A DNA stretch of 11,053 bases from Woeseiaceae bacterium (GCA_022615525.1 JAKEGN010000169.1:1-11053); one strand, 5' to 3'; positions 1-6,294 are shown, counted from the stretch's first letter. Notes: generated from the sequence alone by a model not told the origin. Made by a program: numbers and translations.

Positions 1-64
1 CACCGACAGGCGCCAGATCGAGCGCCTGGAGAACCTGTTCCAGGTGGGCGTGTCGTTCATCTAG
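1..64 (+). CDS. trkA: Trk potassium uptake protein TrkA, C-terminal end (partial)
   Basis: This is the 3' end of a gene that begins before the window. Reading from base 2, the last 20 codons give TDRRQIERLENLFQVGVSFI and then a TAG stop. The ending 'hxxLEpLFQVG...F' resembles the tail of TrkA, the cytoplasmic NAD(H)-binding regulatory subunit of the Trk potassium uptake system. E. coli TrkA also ends in an '...EKLFQ...' segment. The assignment rests on this short tail and on the trkH gene that starts 22 bp downstream on the same strand. In the Trk complex TrkA gates the TrkH channel, so a trkA-trkH pair is expected. Domains and length cannot be judged from the fragment. Confidence 0.8.
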   Translation, partial: TDRRQIERLENLFQVGVSFI

Positions 65-86
65 TGCCTACTGCCAGAGCAAGCCT

Positions 87-1538
87 ATGAACTGGAACGT
101 GGTGCAACGAATACTCGGGCTGCTGCTGATGATGTTCAGCTTCACGATGCTGCCCCCGGTCGCCATCAGCCTGCTGTATGCGGATCCCGCCTGGCTGCCT
201 TTCGTCGAAAGCTTCCTGATGACGCTCGCCGGCGGAGCGCTGATCTGGCTTCCGGTGCGCGGCGCGCGCAAGGACTTGCGGTTGCGTGACGGTTTCCTGG
301 TCGTCGCCTCGTTCTGGACCGTACTCGGAACCTTCGGCGCGCTGCCGCTGTACTTCGTTGATGTCCCGGAAATGTCCTTTATAGACGCCTTGTTCGAATC
401 CATGTCCGGATTGACGACAACAGGTGCGACAGTACTTGCCGGGCTCGATGACCTGCCGAAATCCATACTCTGGTATCGCCAGCAATTGCAGTGGCTGGGC
501 GGCATGGGAATTATCGTGCTGGCCGTTGCGGTACTGCCCATGCTCGGCGTCGGCGGCATGCAGCTGTATCGCGCGGAGATGCCTGGTCCGGTCAAGGACA
601 CCAAGCTCACGCCGCGCATCACCGAGACGGCCAAAGCACTCTGGTATGTGTACCTGACCTTCACCGTCACCTGCGCGCTGGGCTACAAGCTGGCAGGCAT
701 GGACTGGTTCGACGCCATCGGTCACTCTTTTGCTACTGTCGCCATCGGCGGCTTTTCCACACACGACCAGAGTTTTGCGTATTTCGACAACGATGCCGTG
801 AACCTGATCGCCGTGGTCTTCATGTTCCTGGCCGGTGTCAACTTCTCGCTGCACTTTCTGTCCTGGCGCTTCGTGCAGATCAGGCATTACCTGCTCGACC
901 CCGAGTTTCGTGCCTACGTCGGCATGCTGCTGGTCGTTTCCGTGGTCGTCATTGTTTCCCTGTACTGGCTCGGCGTGTACACGGATGGTGACGAGGTATT
1001 CGTGACCGGGCTGTTCCAGGCCGTGTCGATTGCCACGACCACGGGATTTACGACGGCGAACTACGCGCTCTGGCCAGGCGCCCTGCCGGTCATTCTCGTG
1101 TTCGCGAGTTTCATCGGCGGCTCGGCCGGATCGACAGCCGGCGGGATCAAGGTCATACGCTGGCTGCTGATCTACAAGCAGGGCATGCGTGAAGTCGCCC
1201 GCTTGATACACCCGAACGCCGAGATACCCGTCAAGCTCGGCGGATCGGTGGTGCCGTTTCGTGTCGTGGATGCGGTGTGGGGCTTTTTTGCAGTCTACAT
1301 CGTCATTTTCGGCCTGATGCTGGTCCTGATGATGGCATCCGGGCTCGACCAGGTCACCGCGTTCTCCGCTGTCGCCGCCACGCTGAATAACCTCGGTGCG
1401 GGCATCGGCGAGGTGTCGGCCGGATTCATGGATGTCAACGACTCCGCGAAATGGGTCGCGATCGCCGGCATGCTGCTCGGCCGCCTGGAAATCTTCACCT
1501 TGCTGGTTCTCGTGACGCCTGTATTCTGGCGGCACTGA
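87..1538 (+). CDS. trkH: Trk system potassium uptake protein TrkH
   Basis: This 483-residue inner-membrane protein is the ion-conducting subunit of the Trk potassium uptake system, close to the usual 480-485 residues. All four pore loops are visible: SGLTTTGAT with filter Gly113, ATVAIGGFSTHD with Gly221/222, ATTTGFTTANY with Gly320, and ATLNNLGAGIGEV with Gly437. The glycine-rich GGSAGSTAGGIK stretch at about residues 347-358 matches the flexible gate loop of the third repeat. The segment HFLSWR and the basic loop after it are also typical. The ATG at 87 is chosen because MNWNVVQRILG is a normal TrkH beginning; the ribosome site is weak (CAGAGC). It lies 22 bp after trkA and is probably cotranscribed with it. 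The family (TrkH/KtrB) is certain; ion selectivity for potassium is inferred from the filter glycines. Confidence 0.96.
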   Translation: MNWNVVQRILGLLLMMFSFTMLPPVAISLLYADPAWLPFVESFLMTLAGGALIWLPVRGARKDLRLRDGFLVVASFWTVLGTFGALPLYFVDVPEMSFIDALFESMSGLTTTGATVLAGLDDLPKSILWYRQQLQWLGGMGIIVLAVAVLPMLGVGGMQLYRAEMPGPVKDTKLTPRITETAKALWYVYLTFTVTCALGYKLAGMDWFDAIGHSFATVAIGGFSTHDQSFAYFDNDAVNLIAVVFMFLAGVNFSLHFLSWRFVQIRHYLLDPEFRAYVGMLLVVSVVVIVSLYWLGVYTDGDEVFVTGLFQAVSIATTTGFTTANYALWPGALPVILVFASFIGGSAGSTAGGIKVIRWLLIYKQGMREVARLIHPNAEIPVKLGGSVVPFRVVDAVWGFFAVYIVIFGLMLVLMMASGLDQVTAFSAVAATLNNLGAGIGEVSAGFMDVNDSAKWVAIAGMLLGRLEIFTLLVLVTPVFWRH

Positions 1539-1595
1539 TTGCAGGCAGACCCGGATAACCAGTCGTTGAGCAACGGTACTTCCAGGGCTTCCGAT

Positions 1596-2081
1596 GTGCT
1601 GGACCGGATCAGCGATCTCGCCGGGCGCGCGACCGCCTGGCTCACTCTGCTGATGGTGCTGGTGACGTTCGTCATCGTCGTCTTCCGTTACGCATTCGAC
1701 GCGAGTTTCATCTGGCTCCAGGAATCGCTTACCTGGATGCATGCGTTCGTGTTCATGATGGGTGCGTCCTACACGCTGCAGCAGGAAGAGCACGTGCGGG
1801 TGGATATTTTTTACCGGGACATGCCGGTCCGGCGGCGTGCGCTGGTCAATCTGTTCGGCGTAACGGTGTTCCTGTTCCCATTGTGCGGATTCTTCATTTA
1901 CCAGTCCTACGATTACGTGGCGGCGTCCTGGAATCTGCGCGAGATATCGCGGGACTCCGGCGGGCTGCCGTACCCGGCGATACCCCTTCTCAAGTCGTTG
2001 TTGCTCCTGATGCCTGTCACAGTTGTCCTTCAGGGCCTGTCACTCATGCTGCGATCATGGCGGGATCTCAGGAGTCGATGA
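1596..2081 (+). CDS. TRAP transporter small permease (DctQ family, TakQ-like)
   Basis: This is the small four-helix membrane subunit of a tripartite ATP-independent periplasmic transporter. It pairs with the large permease encoded immediately downstream. From the GTG at 1596 it has 161 residues. Hydrophobic helices are seen near the N-terminus (TAWLTLLMVLVTFVIVVF), in the middle (HAFVFMMGASYTL and LFGVTVFLFPLCGFF) and at the C-terminus (LLKSLLLLMPVTVVLQGL). The motifs FIWLQE and EEHVRVDIFY are characteristic of DctQ proteins of the mannitol/chloroaromatic/2-oxoacid type. I chose the GTG because AGGG at 1584-1587 lies 8 nt before it and the DctQ similarity begins there. TTG codons at 1539 and 1566 would add up to 19 residues. 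The stop TGA overlaps an ATG of the next gene, so translation is probably coupled. trkH ends 57 bp upstream. Confidence 0.9.
   Translation: MLDRISDLAGRATAWLTLLMVLVTFVIVVFRYAFDASFIWLQESLTWMHAFVFMMGASYTLQQEEHVRVDIFYRDMPVRRRALVNLFGVTVFLFPLCGFFIYQSYDYVAASWNLREISRDSGGLPYPAIPLLKSLLLLMPVTVVLQGLSLMLRSWRDLRSR
2070..2074 (+). promoter_or_regulatory. Shine-Dalgarno site of the TRAP large permease
   Basis: AGGAG lies 3 nt before an ATG at 2078 and 9 nt before a second in-frame ATG at 2084. The ATG at 2078 overlaps the small-permease stop as ATGA. The 9-nt spacing favours initiation at 2084, although 2078 would add only Met-Thr. The open frame extends upstream to 1883, but that extension lies inside the small-permease gene and is not expected to be translated. 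Confidence 0.65.
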
Positions 2082-2083
2082 CC

Positions 2084-3457
2084 ATGGAACTGGTAGCGCT
2101 GTTTATGTTTGTCGCCGTGATCATCCTGCTGCTTGGGGGATTTCCGGTCGCCTTTTCGCTCGGCGGGACGGCGCTGCTGTTCGCCATGGCGGGTGTACTC
2201 GGCGGCGGCTTCGAGCCCGCTTTTCTCGCGGGTCTTCCGAGCAGGATCTACGGCATCATGGTCAACGACACCCTTATCGCTGTGCCACTGTTCGTGTTCA
2301 TGGGAATTACGCTGGAGCGCGCGCGCATCGCGGAGGAACTGCTGGAGACCCTGAGCTCGCTGTTTGGAACGCTGCGGGGCGGACTCGGCATTTCCGTGAC
2401 CGTGGTGGGCATGCTGCTCGCAGCCAGCACCGGGATCGTCGGGGCCACGGTCGTAACCATGGGCTTGTTGTCGTTGCCGACGATGTTGAAGCGCGGATAT
2501 GCGCCGGAGATATCCGCAGGCACGATCTGCGCATCAGGCACGCTGGGACAGATCATTCCGCCGTCGATCATTCTCGTCATGCTTGGGGACGTCATTTCCT
2601 CGGCGTATCAGCAGGCACAACTCGCGCAAGGCAATTTTTCACCGAAGACCGTGTCTGTCGGTGACCTTTTTGCCGGCGCACTGATTCCCGGCCTGATGCT
2701 TGTCGTGCTGTACATCCTGTACCTGGTCGTCGTTGCCTGGTTGCAACCTGCAACCATGCCGGCACACCACGACGGCAGCCAGCTCAGGCCTTCGATCGGC
2801 AAAGTGCTGCACGCGATATTCGCACCGTTGTTCCTGATCTTCGCCGTGCTCGGTTCGATACTCAGCGGCATAGCCACGCCCACCGAAGCGGCCGGCGTCG
2901 GCGCCGTGGGCGCCATCCTGATTGCGCTGGTCCGTCGCAGCATTTCGCTGTCGCGGCTGCAGGAGATCATGCGCGGCACCCTGCGCATCAGCAGCATGGT
3001 CTTCCTGATCCTGATAGGGGCCTCGATTTTCTCCCTGGTGTTTCGCGGTTACGGCGGCGATGACGGTGTAAGAGCCGTACTCGAGTCGCTACCGGGCGGG
3101 GTCATCACGGCAATGCTGCTCGTGATGCTGGTCATGTTCCTGCTCGGGTTCGTGCTGGATTTCATCGAGATCATATTCGTCGTCGTACCCATCGTCGGGC
3201 CGGTACTGCTGACGATGGGCCTCGACCCGGTGTGGCTCGGCATCATGATTGCCATCAACCTGCAGACGTCTTTCCTGACGCCACCTTTCGGCTTCGCCCT
3301 TTTCTATTTAAGGGGCGTGGCGCCGCCGACCGTCAGCACGACACAGATTTACAGGGGTGTCATACCGTTCATCGGCCTGCAGATCCTTGCGCTCGTCCTG
3401 CTCGCTTTCTTTCCGGAACTTGCCACCTGGTTGCCCGCTCAATTCTATCGCCAATGA
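2084..3457 (+). CDS. TRAP transporter large permease (DctM family, TakM-like)
   Basis: This is the large transport subunit of a TRAP transporter, which couples solute uptake to the sodium gradient at the inner membrane. It has 457 residues from ATG 2084 and about a dozen hydrophobic helices, as expected for DctM. Typical segments are an N-terminal helix leading to GFPVAFSLGG, the stretch VPLFVFMGITLERARIAEELLE, a TGIVGATVVTMGLLSLP segment, CASGTLGQIIPPSI, and near the C-terminus NLQTSFLTPPFGFALFYLRG. The GTLGQIIPPS and TSFLTPPFG motifs are hallmarks of the family. A hydrophilic insertion (about residues 170-195, YQQAQLAQGNFSPKT) occurs in the 2-oxoacid/mannitol-type subgroup, and the matching TakP-like binding protein is encoded 0.8 kb away on the other strand. 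The substrate is therefore inferred to be a small 2-oxo or hydroxy acid. A hairpin follows 2 bp after the stop. Confidence 0.94.
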   Translation: MELVALFMFVAVIILLLGGFPVAFSLGGTALLFAMAGVLGGGFEPAFLAGLPSRIYGIMVNDTLIAVPLFVFMGITLERARIAEELLETLSSLFGTLRGGLGISVTVVGMLLAASTGIVGATVVTMGLLSLPTMLKRGYAPEISAGTICASGTLGQIIPPSIILVMLGDVISSAYQQAQLAQGNFSPKTVSVGDLFAGALIPGLMLVVLYILYLVVVAWLQPATMPAHHDGSQLRPSIGKVLHAIFAPLFLIFAVLGSILSGIATPTEAAGVGAVGAILIALVRRSISLSRLQEIMRGTLRISSMVFLILIGASIFSLVFRGYGGDDGVRAVLESLPGGVITAMLLVMLVMFLLGFVLDFIEIIFVVVPIVGPVLLTMGLDPVWLGIMIAINLQTSFLTPPFGFALFYLRGVAPPTVSTTQIYRGVIPFIGLQILALVLLAFFPELATWLPAQFYRQ

Positions 3458-3459
3458 AA

Positions 3460-3489
3460 AGGGGCCGAACCGCTGGCGGTTCGGCCCCT
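3460..3489. terminator. Bidirectional intrinsic terminator between convergent genes
   Basis: A perfect 13-bp GC-rich stem (AGGGGCCGAACCG pairing with CGGTTCGGCCCCT) encloses a four-base loop CTGG. It sits between the TRAP large permease stop (3457) and the stop of the minus-strand yccA-like gene (3510). On the minus strand the stem is followed by TTTT (plus-strand A run at 3457-3460), so it works best as an intrinsic terminator for the leftward transcript. On the plus strand no T run follows, but the stem alone may reduce read-through. Confidence 0.85.
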
Positions 3490-3509
3490 CCGACTCCGTT
3501 GCTGGATTG

Positions 3510-4199
3510 TCAGTCGCGGCTCATGAACAGTCGCAGGATGTACCAGAACATAAGCGCTATCGATGCGAACAGTGCCATCGATGCGGCCACGTATTTGTCG
3601 GCCGGATAGTGGTGCATGATGTTCGAGGTATCGTAGAGCACCGCGGCGCCGGCAAAACCGATCATGGCAACCGAGAACCACGTGCCCATCTGGAAGCCGA
3701 AGATGAGGCTGGCAACAATTCCGACGAGCGCCAGGATGCCGCCCCACACCAGCAGGCCGCGCAGGAAGGAGAAGTCCTTGCGGGTGATCATCGCCACGCC
3801 GATCAGGCCAACCGAGCCCATAATGGTGACGCCCACTGCACTGTCGATGATGTCGGGTGACATCGCTGCCGCTATGAACAGCATCGGGGCAAAAATCAGT
3901 GCTTCTACGACTATGAATACGGCAAACGCGGCGTACTGGGCCTGGATCGATTGGACCCTGTGCGCGACGTGCGTTGCGCCCCAGCCGGCGAGCATGAAGG
4001 CTCCGAGCACCAGCAGCCAGTTGTTCAGCATAGGCAACGCTATGCGTTCGGCGATTCCGGATTGGAACAAATAGACCTCGACGGCCGCAAACGCGACGAT
4101 TGCGCCAACCACGTGTGCATAGCACTTCCAGATGAACGCCGAGCGGTCCTCTACGGCGAGGCTTGCAACCGGGCTGAGATAGTTGACGTTGTCACTCAT
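3510..4199 (-). CDS. Bax inhibitor-1/YccA family membrane protein
   Basis: This 229-residue integral membrane protein belongs to the BI-1 (TMBIM) family, whose E. coli member YccA interacts with and restrains the FtsH protease. Seven hydrophobic helices are visible from about residue 24 to 225. The family mark near the C-terminus is LYDTSNIMHHYP with Asp190, followed by a last helix ending LRLFMSRD; E. coli YccA also ends with an SRD/SRE-like tail. The second aspartate of the di-aspartyl latch seen in pH-sensitive calcium-leak members (B. subtilis YetJ) seems absent: the matching segment ALFASIALMF has Ser213, as in YccA. The ATG at 4199 is chosen because AGGAG lies 9 nt upstream. A TTG at 4208 would abut that site and is unlikely. 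It lies 40 bp after the binding-protein gene with no terminator between, so cotranscription is likely. Molecular function is inferred only from family. Confidence 0.9.
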   Translation of the reverse strand: MSDNVNYLSPVASLAVEDRSAFIWKCYAHVVGAIVAFAAVEVYLFQSGIAERIALPMLNNWLLVLGAFMLAGWGATHVAHRVQSIQAQYAAFAVFIVVEALIFAPMLFIAAAMSPDIIDSAVGVTIMGSVGLIGVAMITRKDFSFLRGLLVWGGILALVGIVASLIFGFQMGTWFSVAMIGFAGAAVLYDTSNIMHHYPADKYVAASMALFASIALMFWYILRLFMSRD

Positions 4200-4239
4200 C
4201 GAAGGCAACTCCTGTTTGTCTGTACTGCATGCGATTCTA

Positions 4240-5361
4240 TCAAATTCGGGGACGATCCGATCGTGCGTTGAGGAAGGCCTGTTCGCTGATCAGCTGGTTG
4301 GCGATCGAGCGCGCCTGGAATTCGTCGAAGGATTTCTGAACTCTCGCCGACCACGGATCCCGCGCCGACAGCTCCTCGATAACTTCCCGGCTGATTCGTT
4401 TCAGCAGCGCCAGGACGTCGTCGGGAAGCGGCCGGATTTCAACGTTCGGGTCCCGGGAGAGCTGCTCCAGCGCCATGGCATTGCCATAGGTGTACTCCGC
4501 CTGCGTATCGAGATTGGCGGCACGGCAACAGACCTTTACGATTTCCTGCAAATCTTCAGGGAGCGCATTCCACGCGTCCTTGTTGATGATGCACTCGATC
4601 ATCGGGCCGGGCTCGTGCCATCCGGGATAATAGTAATAACGCGCGACCCGGTGCAGACCGAGCGACACGTCGTTATACGGCCCCACCCATTCCGCGGCGT
4701 CGATGGCGCCCGACTGCAAGGAGGTGAAAATCTCCGACGCCGGTACCGTCACCTGCGTCACGCCGGCGCGCTGCATGACTTCCCCGCCAAGTCCGGGAAT
4801 GCGCATTTTCAGCCCGACGAGATCTGCGACGGAGCGTATCTCCTTGTTGAACCAGCCGGCCATCTGTACTCCGGTCTGGCCTATGGGAAATGGCAACAGG
4901 TTGAAATCGGCATAGAGCTCCTGCCATAACGCAAGGCCACCGCCGTAATAGACCCAGGCATTGATCTCGTTGGCGTTCTGGCCAAAAGGGATGCAGGTGA
5001 AATACTGCGCCGCCGGCACCTTGCCCCTGTGGTAGTAGGCCGGGTCGTGCCCGATGTGCGCGGCCCCCCTGCTTACGGCGTCGAACACCTCAAGTGCCGG
5101 GACCAGCTCGCCCCCGGCAAATACCTTGATGGTCAGGCGGCCCGCCGAGGCACGCTCCACGTCTGCCGCAAACTTCTCCGCTCCGGTACCAAGCCCCGGC
5201 AGCCCGGGCGGCCAGGAGGTCACCATGTTCCAGCGGTGCCGTTCCTGGCGCGAAGCGTCCGCGCTGCCTGCTGCGTTGCCATGGTCCGCCCCCGGGTCAC
5301 CGCCGCAGGCCGTAAGCCCCGCGGCCACGGCAAGCCCCCCGACAAACTCCCTTCTTTTCAT
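4240..5361 (-). CDS. TRAP transporter substrate-binding protein, TakP-like, with Tat/lipoprotein signal
   Basis: This 373-residue DctP-family protein captures solute in the periplasm for a TRAP permease. Motifs match the TakP (2-oxoacid-binding) group: WNMVTSWP at residues 44-51, then LPGLGTGAEKFA, GELVPALEVFDAV, LKMRIPGLGGEVM, EWVGPYND at 224-231 and YYYYPGWHEPG. Arg187 in MRIPG is in the place of the arginine that salt-bridges the substrate carboxylate in DctP proteins. The N-terminus MKRREFVGGL has the twin arginine and aromatic residue of a Tat signal, and LTAC at 16-19 is a lipobox with predicted lipidated Cys19. A flexible, charged linker follows. The ATG at 5361 has AAGG 7 nt upstream. 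The two permease genes are convergent and over 0.7 kb away, but no other TRAP binding protein is in view, so partnership is the simplest reading. The exact ligand (pyruvate, other 2-oxoacids or lactate) is not certain. Confidence 0.93.
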   Translation of the reverse strand: MKRREFVGGLAVAAGLTACGGDPGADHGNAAGSADASRQERHRWNMVTSWPPGLPGLGTGAEKFAADVERASAGRLTIKVFAGGELVPALEVFDAVSRGAAHIGHDPAYYHRGKVPAAQYFTCIPFGQNANEINAWVYYGGGLALWQELYADFNLLPFPIGQTGVQMAGWFNKEIRSVADLVGLKMRIPGLGGEVMQRAGVTQVTVPASEIFTSLQSGAIDAAEWVGPYNDVSLGLHRVARYYYYPGWHEPGPMIECIINKDAWNALPEDLQEIVKVCCRAANLDTQAEYTYGNAMALEQLSRDPNVEIRPLPDDVLALLKRISREVIEELSARDPWSARVQKSFDEFQARSIANQLISEQAFLNARSDRPRI

Positions 5362-5499
5362 GTGCCGACCTTACTCCCCAGTTAGCGCCAGTTTAGAGGG
5401 CAATCACGTTCTCGCCTACAGAATACTGCGAGGTCCTTGTCTCCACCTTTGTGCGATACATACGTAGATTTGATGTGAATAATCCACTTTTTCCGATTT

Positions 5500-5528
5500 A
5501 CTATACATGTGGCATTTAAGCCAGAACA
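5500..5528 (-). promoter_or_regulatory. Candidate promoter for the TRAP binding-protein gene
   Basis: On the minus strand TATAGT (5505 to 5500) matches five of six bases of a sigma-70 -10 box. The -35 position 17 bp upstream reads TGTTCT and is poor, which would fit an activator-dependent promoter. The dyad TGGC-N6-GCCA (5510-5523) falls between the two boxes and could be a regulator site. This would give a leader of about 130 nt before the ATG at 5361. It is based only on consensus inspection. Confidence 0.3.
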
Positions 5529-5576
5529 GGGCCTATTTTTTCAGACTATTGTGGTTTATTTGTGGCGATGATTCGC

Positions 5577-5605
5577 AAAAAGCCCCGGCCTTGTGGACCG
5601 GGGCT
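5577..5605 (-). terminator. Orphan intrinsic terminator pointing toward the TRAP binding-protein gene
   Basis: AGCCCCGG (5581-5588) and CCGGGGCT (5598-5605) form a perfect 8-bp, almost all-GC stem with a nine-base loop. Read on the minus strand, the stem is followed directly by TTTTT (the plus-strand A run 5577-5581 overlaps the stem foot), the classic intrinsic terminator layout. On the plus strand only CTTCCTTCC follows, which is weaker. The site lies 216 bp before the binding-protein start and there is no minus-strand gene upstream of it in the window. It must therefore end either a short unannotated leftward RNA or a leader transcript, unless it serves the plus strand. Confidence 0.65.
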
Positions 5606-5648
5606 CTTCCTTCCATGGACCGTGGACCCCGGGCCGGCCGTCCCTGGA

Positions 5649-5663
5649 TCGGCACCGTGCCGA
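5649..5663. repeat. 15-bp palindrome, operator-like
   Basis: TCGGCAC-C-GTGCCGA is a perfect inverted repeat with a single central base, located in the divergent intergenic region 133 bp before the dtd start. Its symmetry and position suit a binding site for a dimeric repressor. As RNA it could also fold as a six-base-pair hairpin with a three-base loop. No regulator gene is adjacent, so a function is only suggested. Confidence 0.4.
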
Positions 5664-5795
5664 ATCACGATCTGCGCGACTTCGAGAATCGGCCTGGTCC
5701 CCCGGCCCCAACAGACTGCCACCAATCAACGCGCGCCGGAGGCCGACTTATTGCATGATGCAGCGACAAAAGGCGCGGCGCATCGATACGGACGA

Positions 5796-6233
5796 ATGAT
5801 CGGACTACTGCAGCGGGTAACGGAGGCCAGCGTCCGCGTGGATGGCAAGGTCGTGGGCAGCATCGGCCCGGGCCTGCTGGTACTGGTGGCGGTGCAGCCC
5901 GGGGACACGGAGGCCTCGACCCGGCGGCTCGCCGAGCGCATTCTCGGCTATCGCGTTTTCCCGGATCCCGCTGGCCGGATGAACCTGAGCCTCGCCGATA
6001 CCGGCCTGAGTCTCTTGCTGGTACCGCAATTCACGCTGGCCGCGGATACGCGCAAGGGCATGCGGGCCAGTTTTACAGGCGCCGCGAGCCCTGAGACAGG
6101 CCGCAGGTACTTTGCCAGGCTGCTCGAGATCTGCCACGAAGGGCTGCCGGGAGTGCAGAGCGGCGTTTTTGGCGCGGACATGAAAGTTGCCCTGGTCAAC
6201 GACGGCCCGGTCACGTTCTGGCTCGAGAGCTGA
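5796..6233 (+). CDS. dtd: D-aminoacyl-tRNA deacylase (Dtd)
   Basis: This 145-residue cytoplasmic enzyme hydrolyses D-aminoacyl-tRNAs (and mischarged glycyl-tRNAs), recycling tRNA and keeping D-amino acids out of proteins. The length equals that of E. coli Dtd. The start MIGLLQRVTEASVRVDG is the normal family beginning, and the C-terminus FGADMKVALVNDGPVTFWLES carries the conserved NxGPVT motif that places the Gly-cisPro element in the partner subunit's active site. The other signature, usually SQFTL, reads PQFTL here (in LLLVPQFTLAADTRKGMRASF), so its first serine is a proline; the threonine is kept. The open frame runs upstream to 5562, but the ATG at 5796 fits the family. The ribosome site is weak (ACGGA close to the ATG). 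tatA starts 177 bp downstream on the same strand with its own likely promoter. Confidence 0.96.
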   Translation: MIGLLQRVTEASVRVDGKVVGSIGPGLLVLVAVQPGDTEASTRRLAERILGYRVFPDPAGRMNLSLADTGLSLLLVPQFTLAADTRKGMRASFTGAASPETGRRYFARLLEICHEGLPGVQSGVFGADMKVALVNDGPVTFWLES

Positions 6234-6294
6234 CGCGGCTATCGGCGGCCTGCGCTTGCGACGGGCGCCGGGCTGTGACGCCGGTTCGGTTTTG

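Larger units (their letters stand above)
5362..5795. other. Divergent intergenic region between TRAP binding protein and dtd
   Basis: This 434-bp stretch has no convincing protein-coding gene. The left part (about 5455-5580) is clearly AT-rich against its GC-rich surroundings and is where a promoter for the leftward binding-protein/yccA pair would be expected. The right part (5581-5795) is GC-rich and crowded with dyads: a terminator-like hairpin at 5577-5605, three copies of TGGACC (5594-5599, 5616-5621, 5623-5628), a palindrome at 5649-5663 and TGCATGATGCA at 5752-5762. Short open frames crossing it show no recognisable protein and poor ribosome sites. The dtd promoter should also lie here, but I could not identify a good one. 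Confidence 0.7.

Noticed and set aside
57..1793. A 578-codon open frame on the minus strand opposite trkH and the TRAP small permease
   Set aside because: Its translation is rich in His, Gln, Arg and Asp with no domain, and it mirrors the codon bias of strongly supported TrkH and DctQ proteins on the other strand.
1883..2083. N-terminal extension of the TRAP large permease
   Set aside because: The extra 67 residues lie inside the small-permease gene in another frame, and the AGGAG at 2070-2074 and DctM-type beginning place the start at 2084 (or 2078).
5669..5724. A tRNA-like stretch with TTCGAGA and a later CCACCA
   Set aside because: The arms around TTCGAGA do not form a T-stem and no acceptor or anticodon arm can be drawn.
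5507..5758. A short plus-strand open frame in the dtd upstream region
   Set aside because: No ribosome site, no recognisable product, and it runs straight through the terminator-like hairpin.
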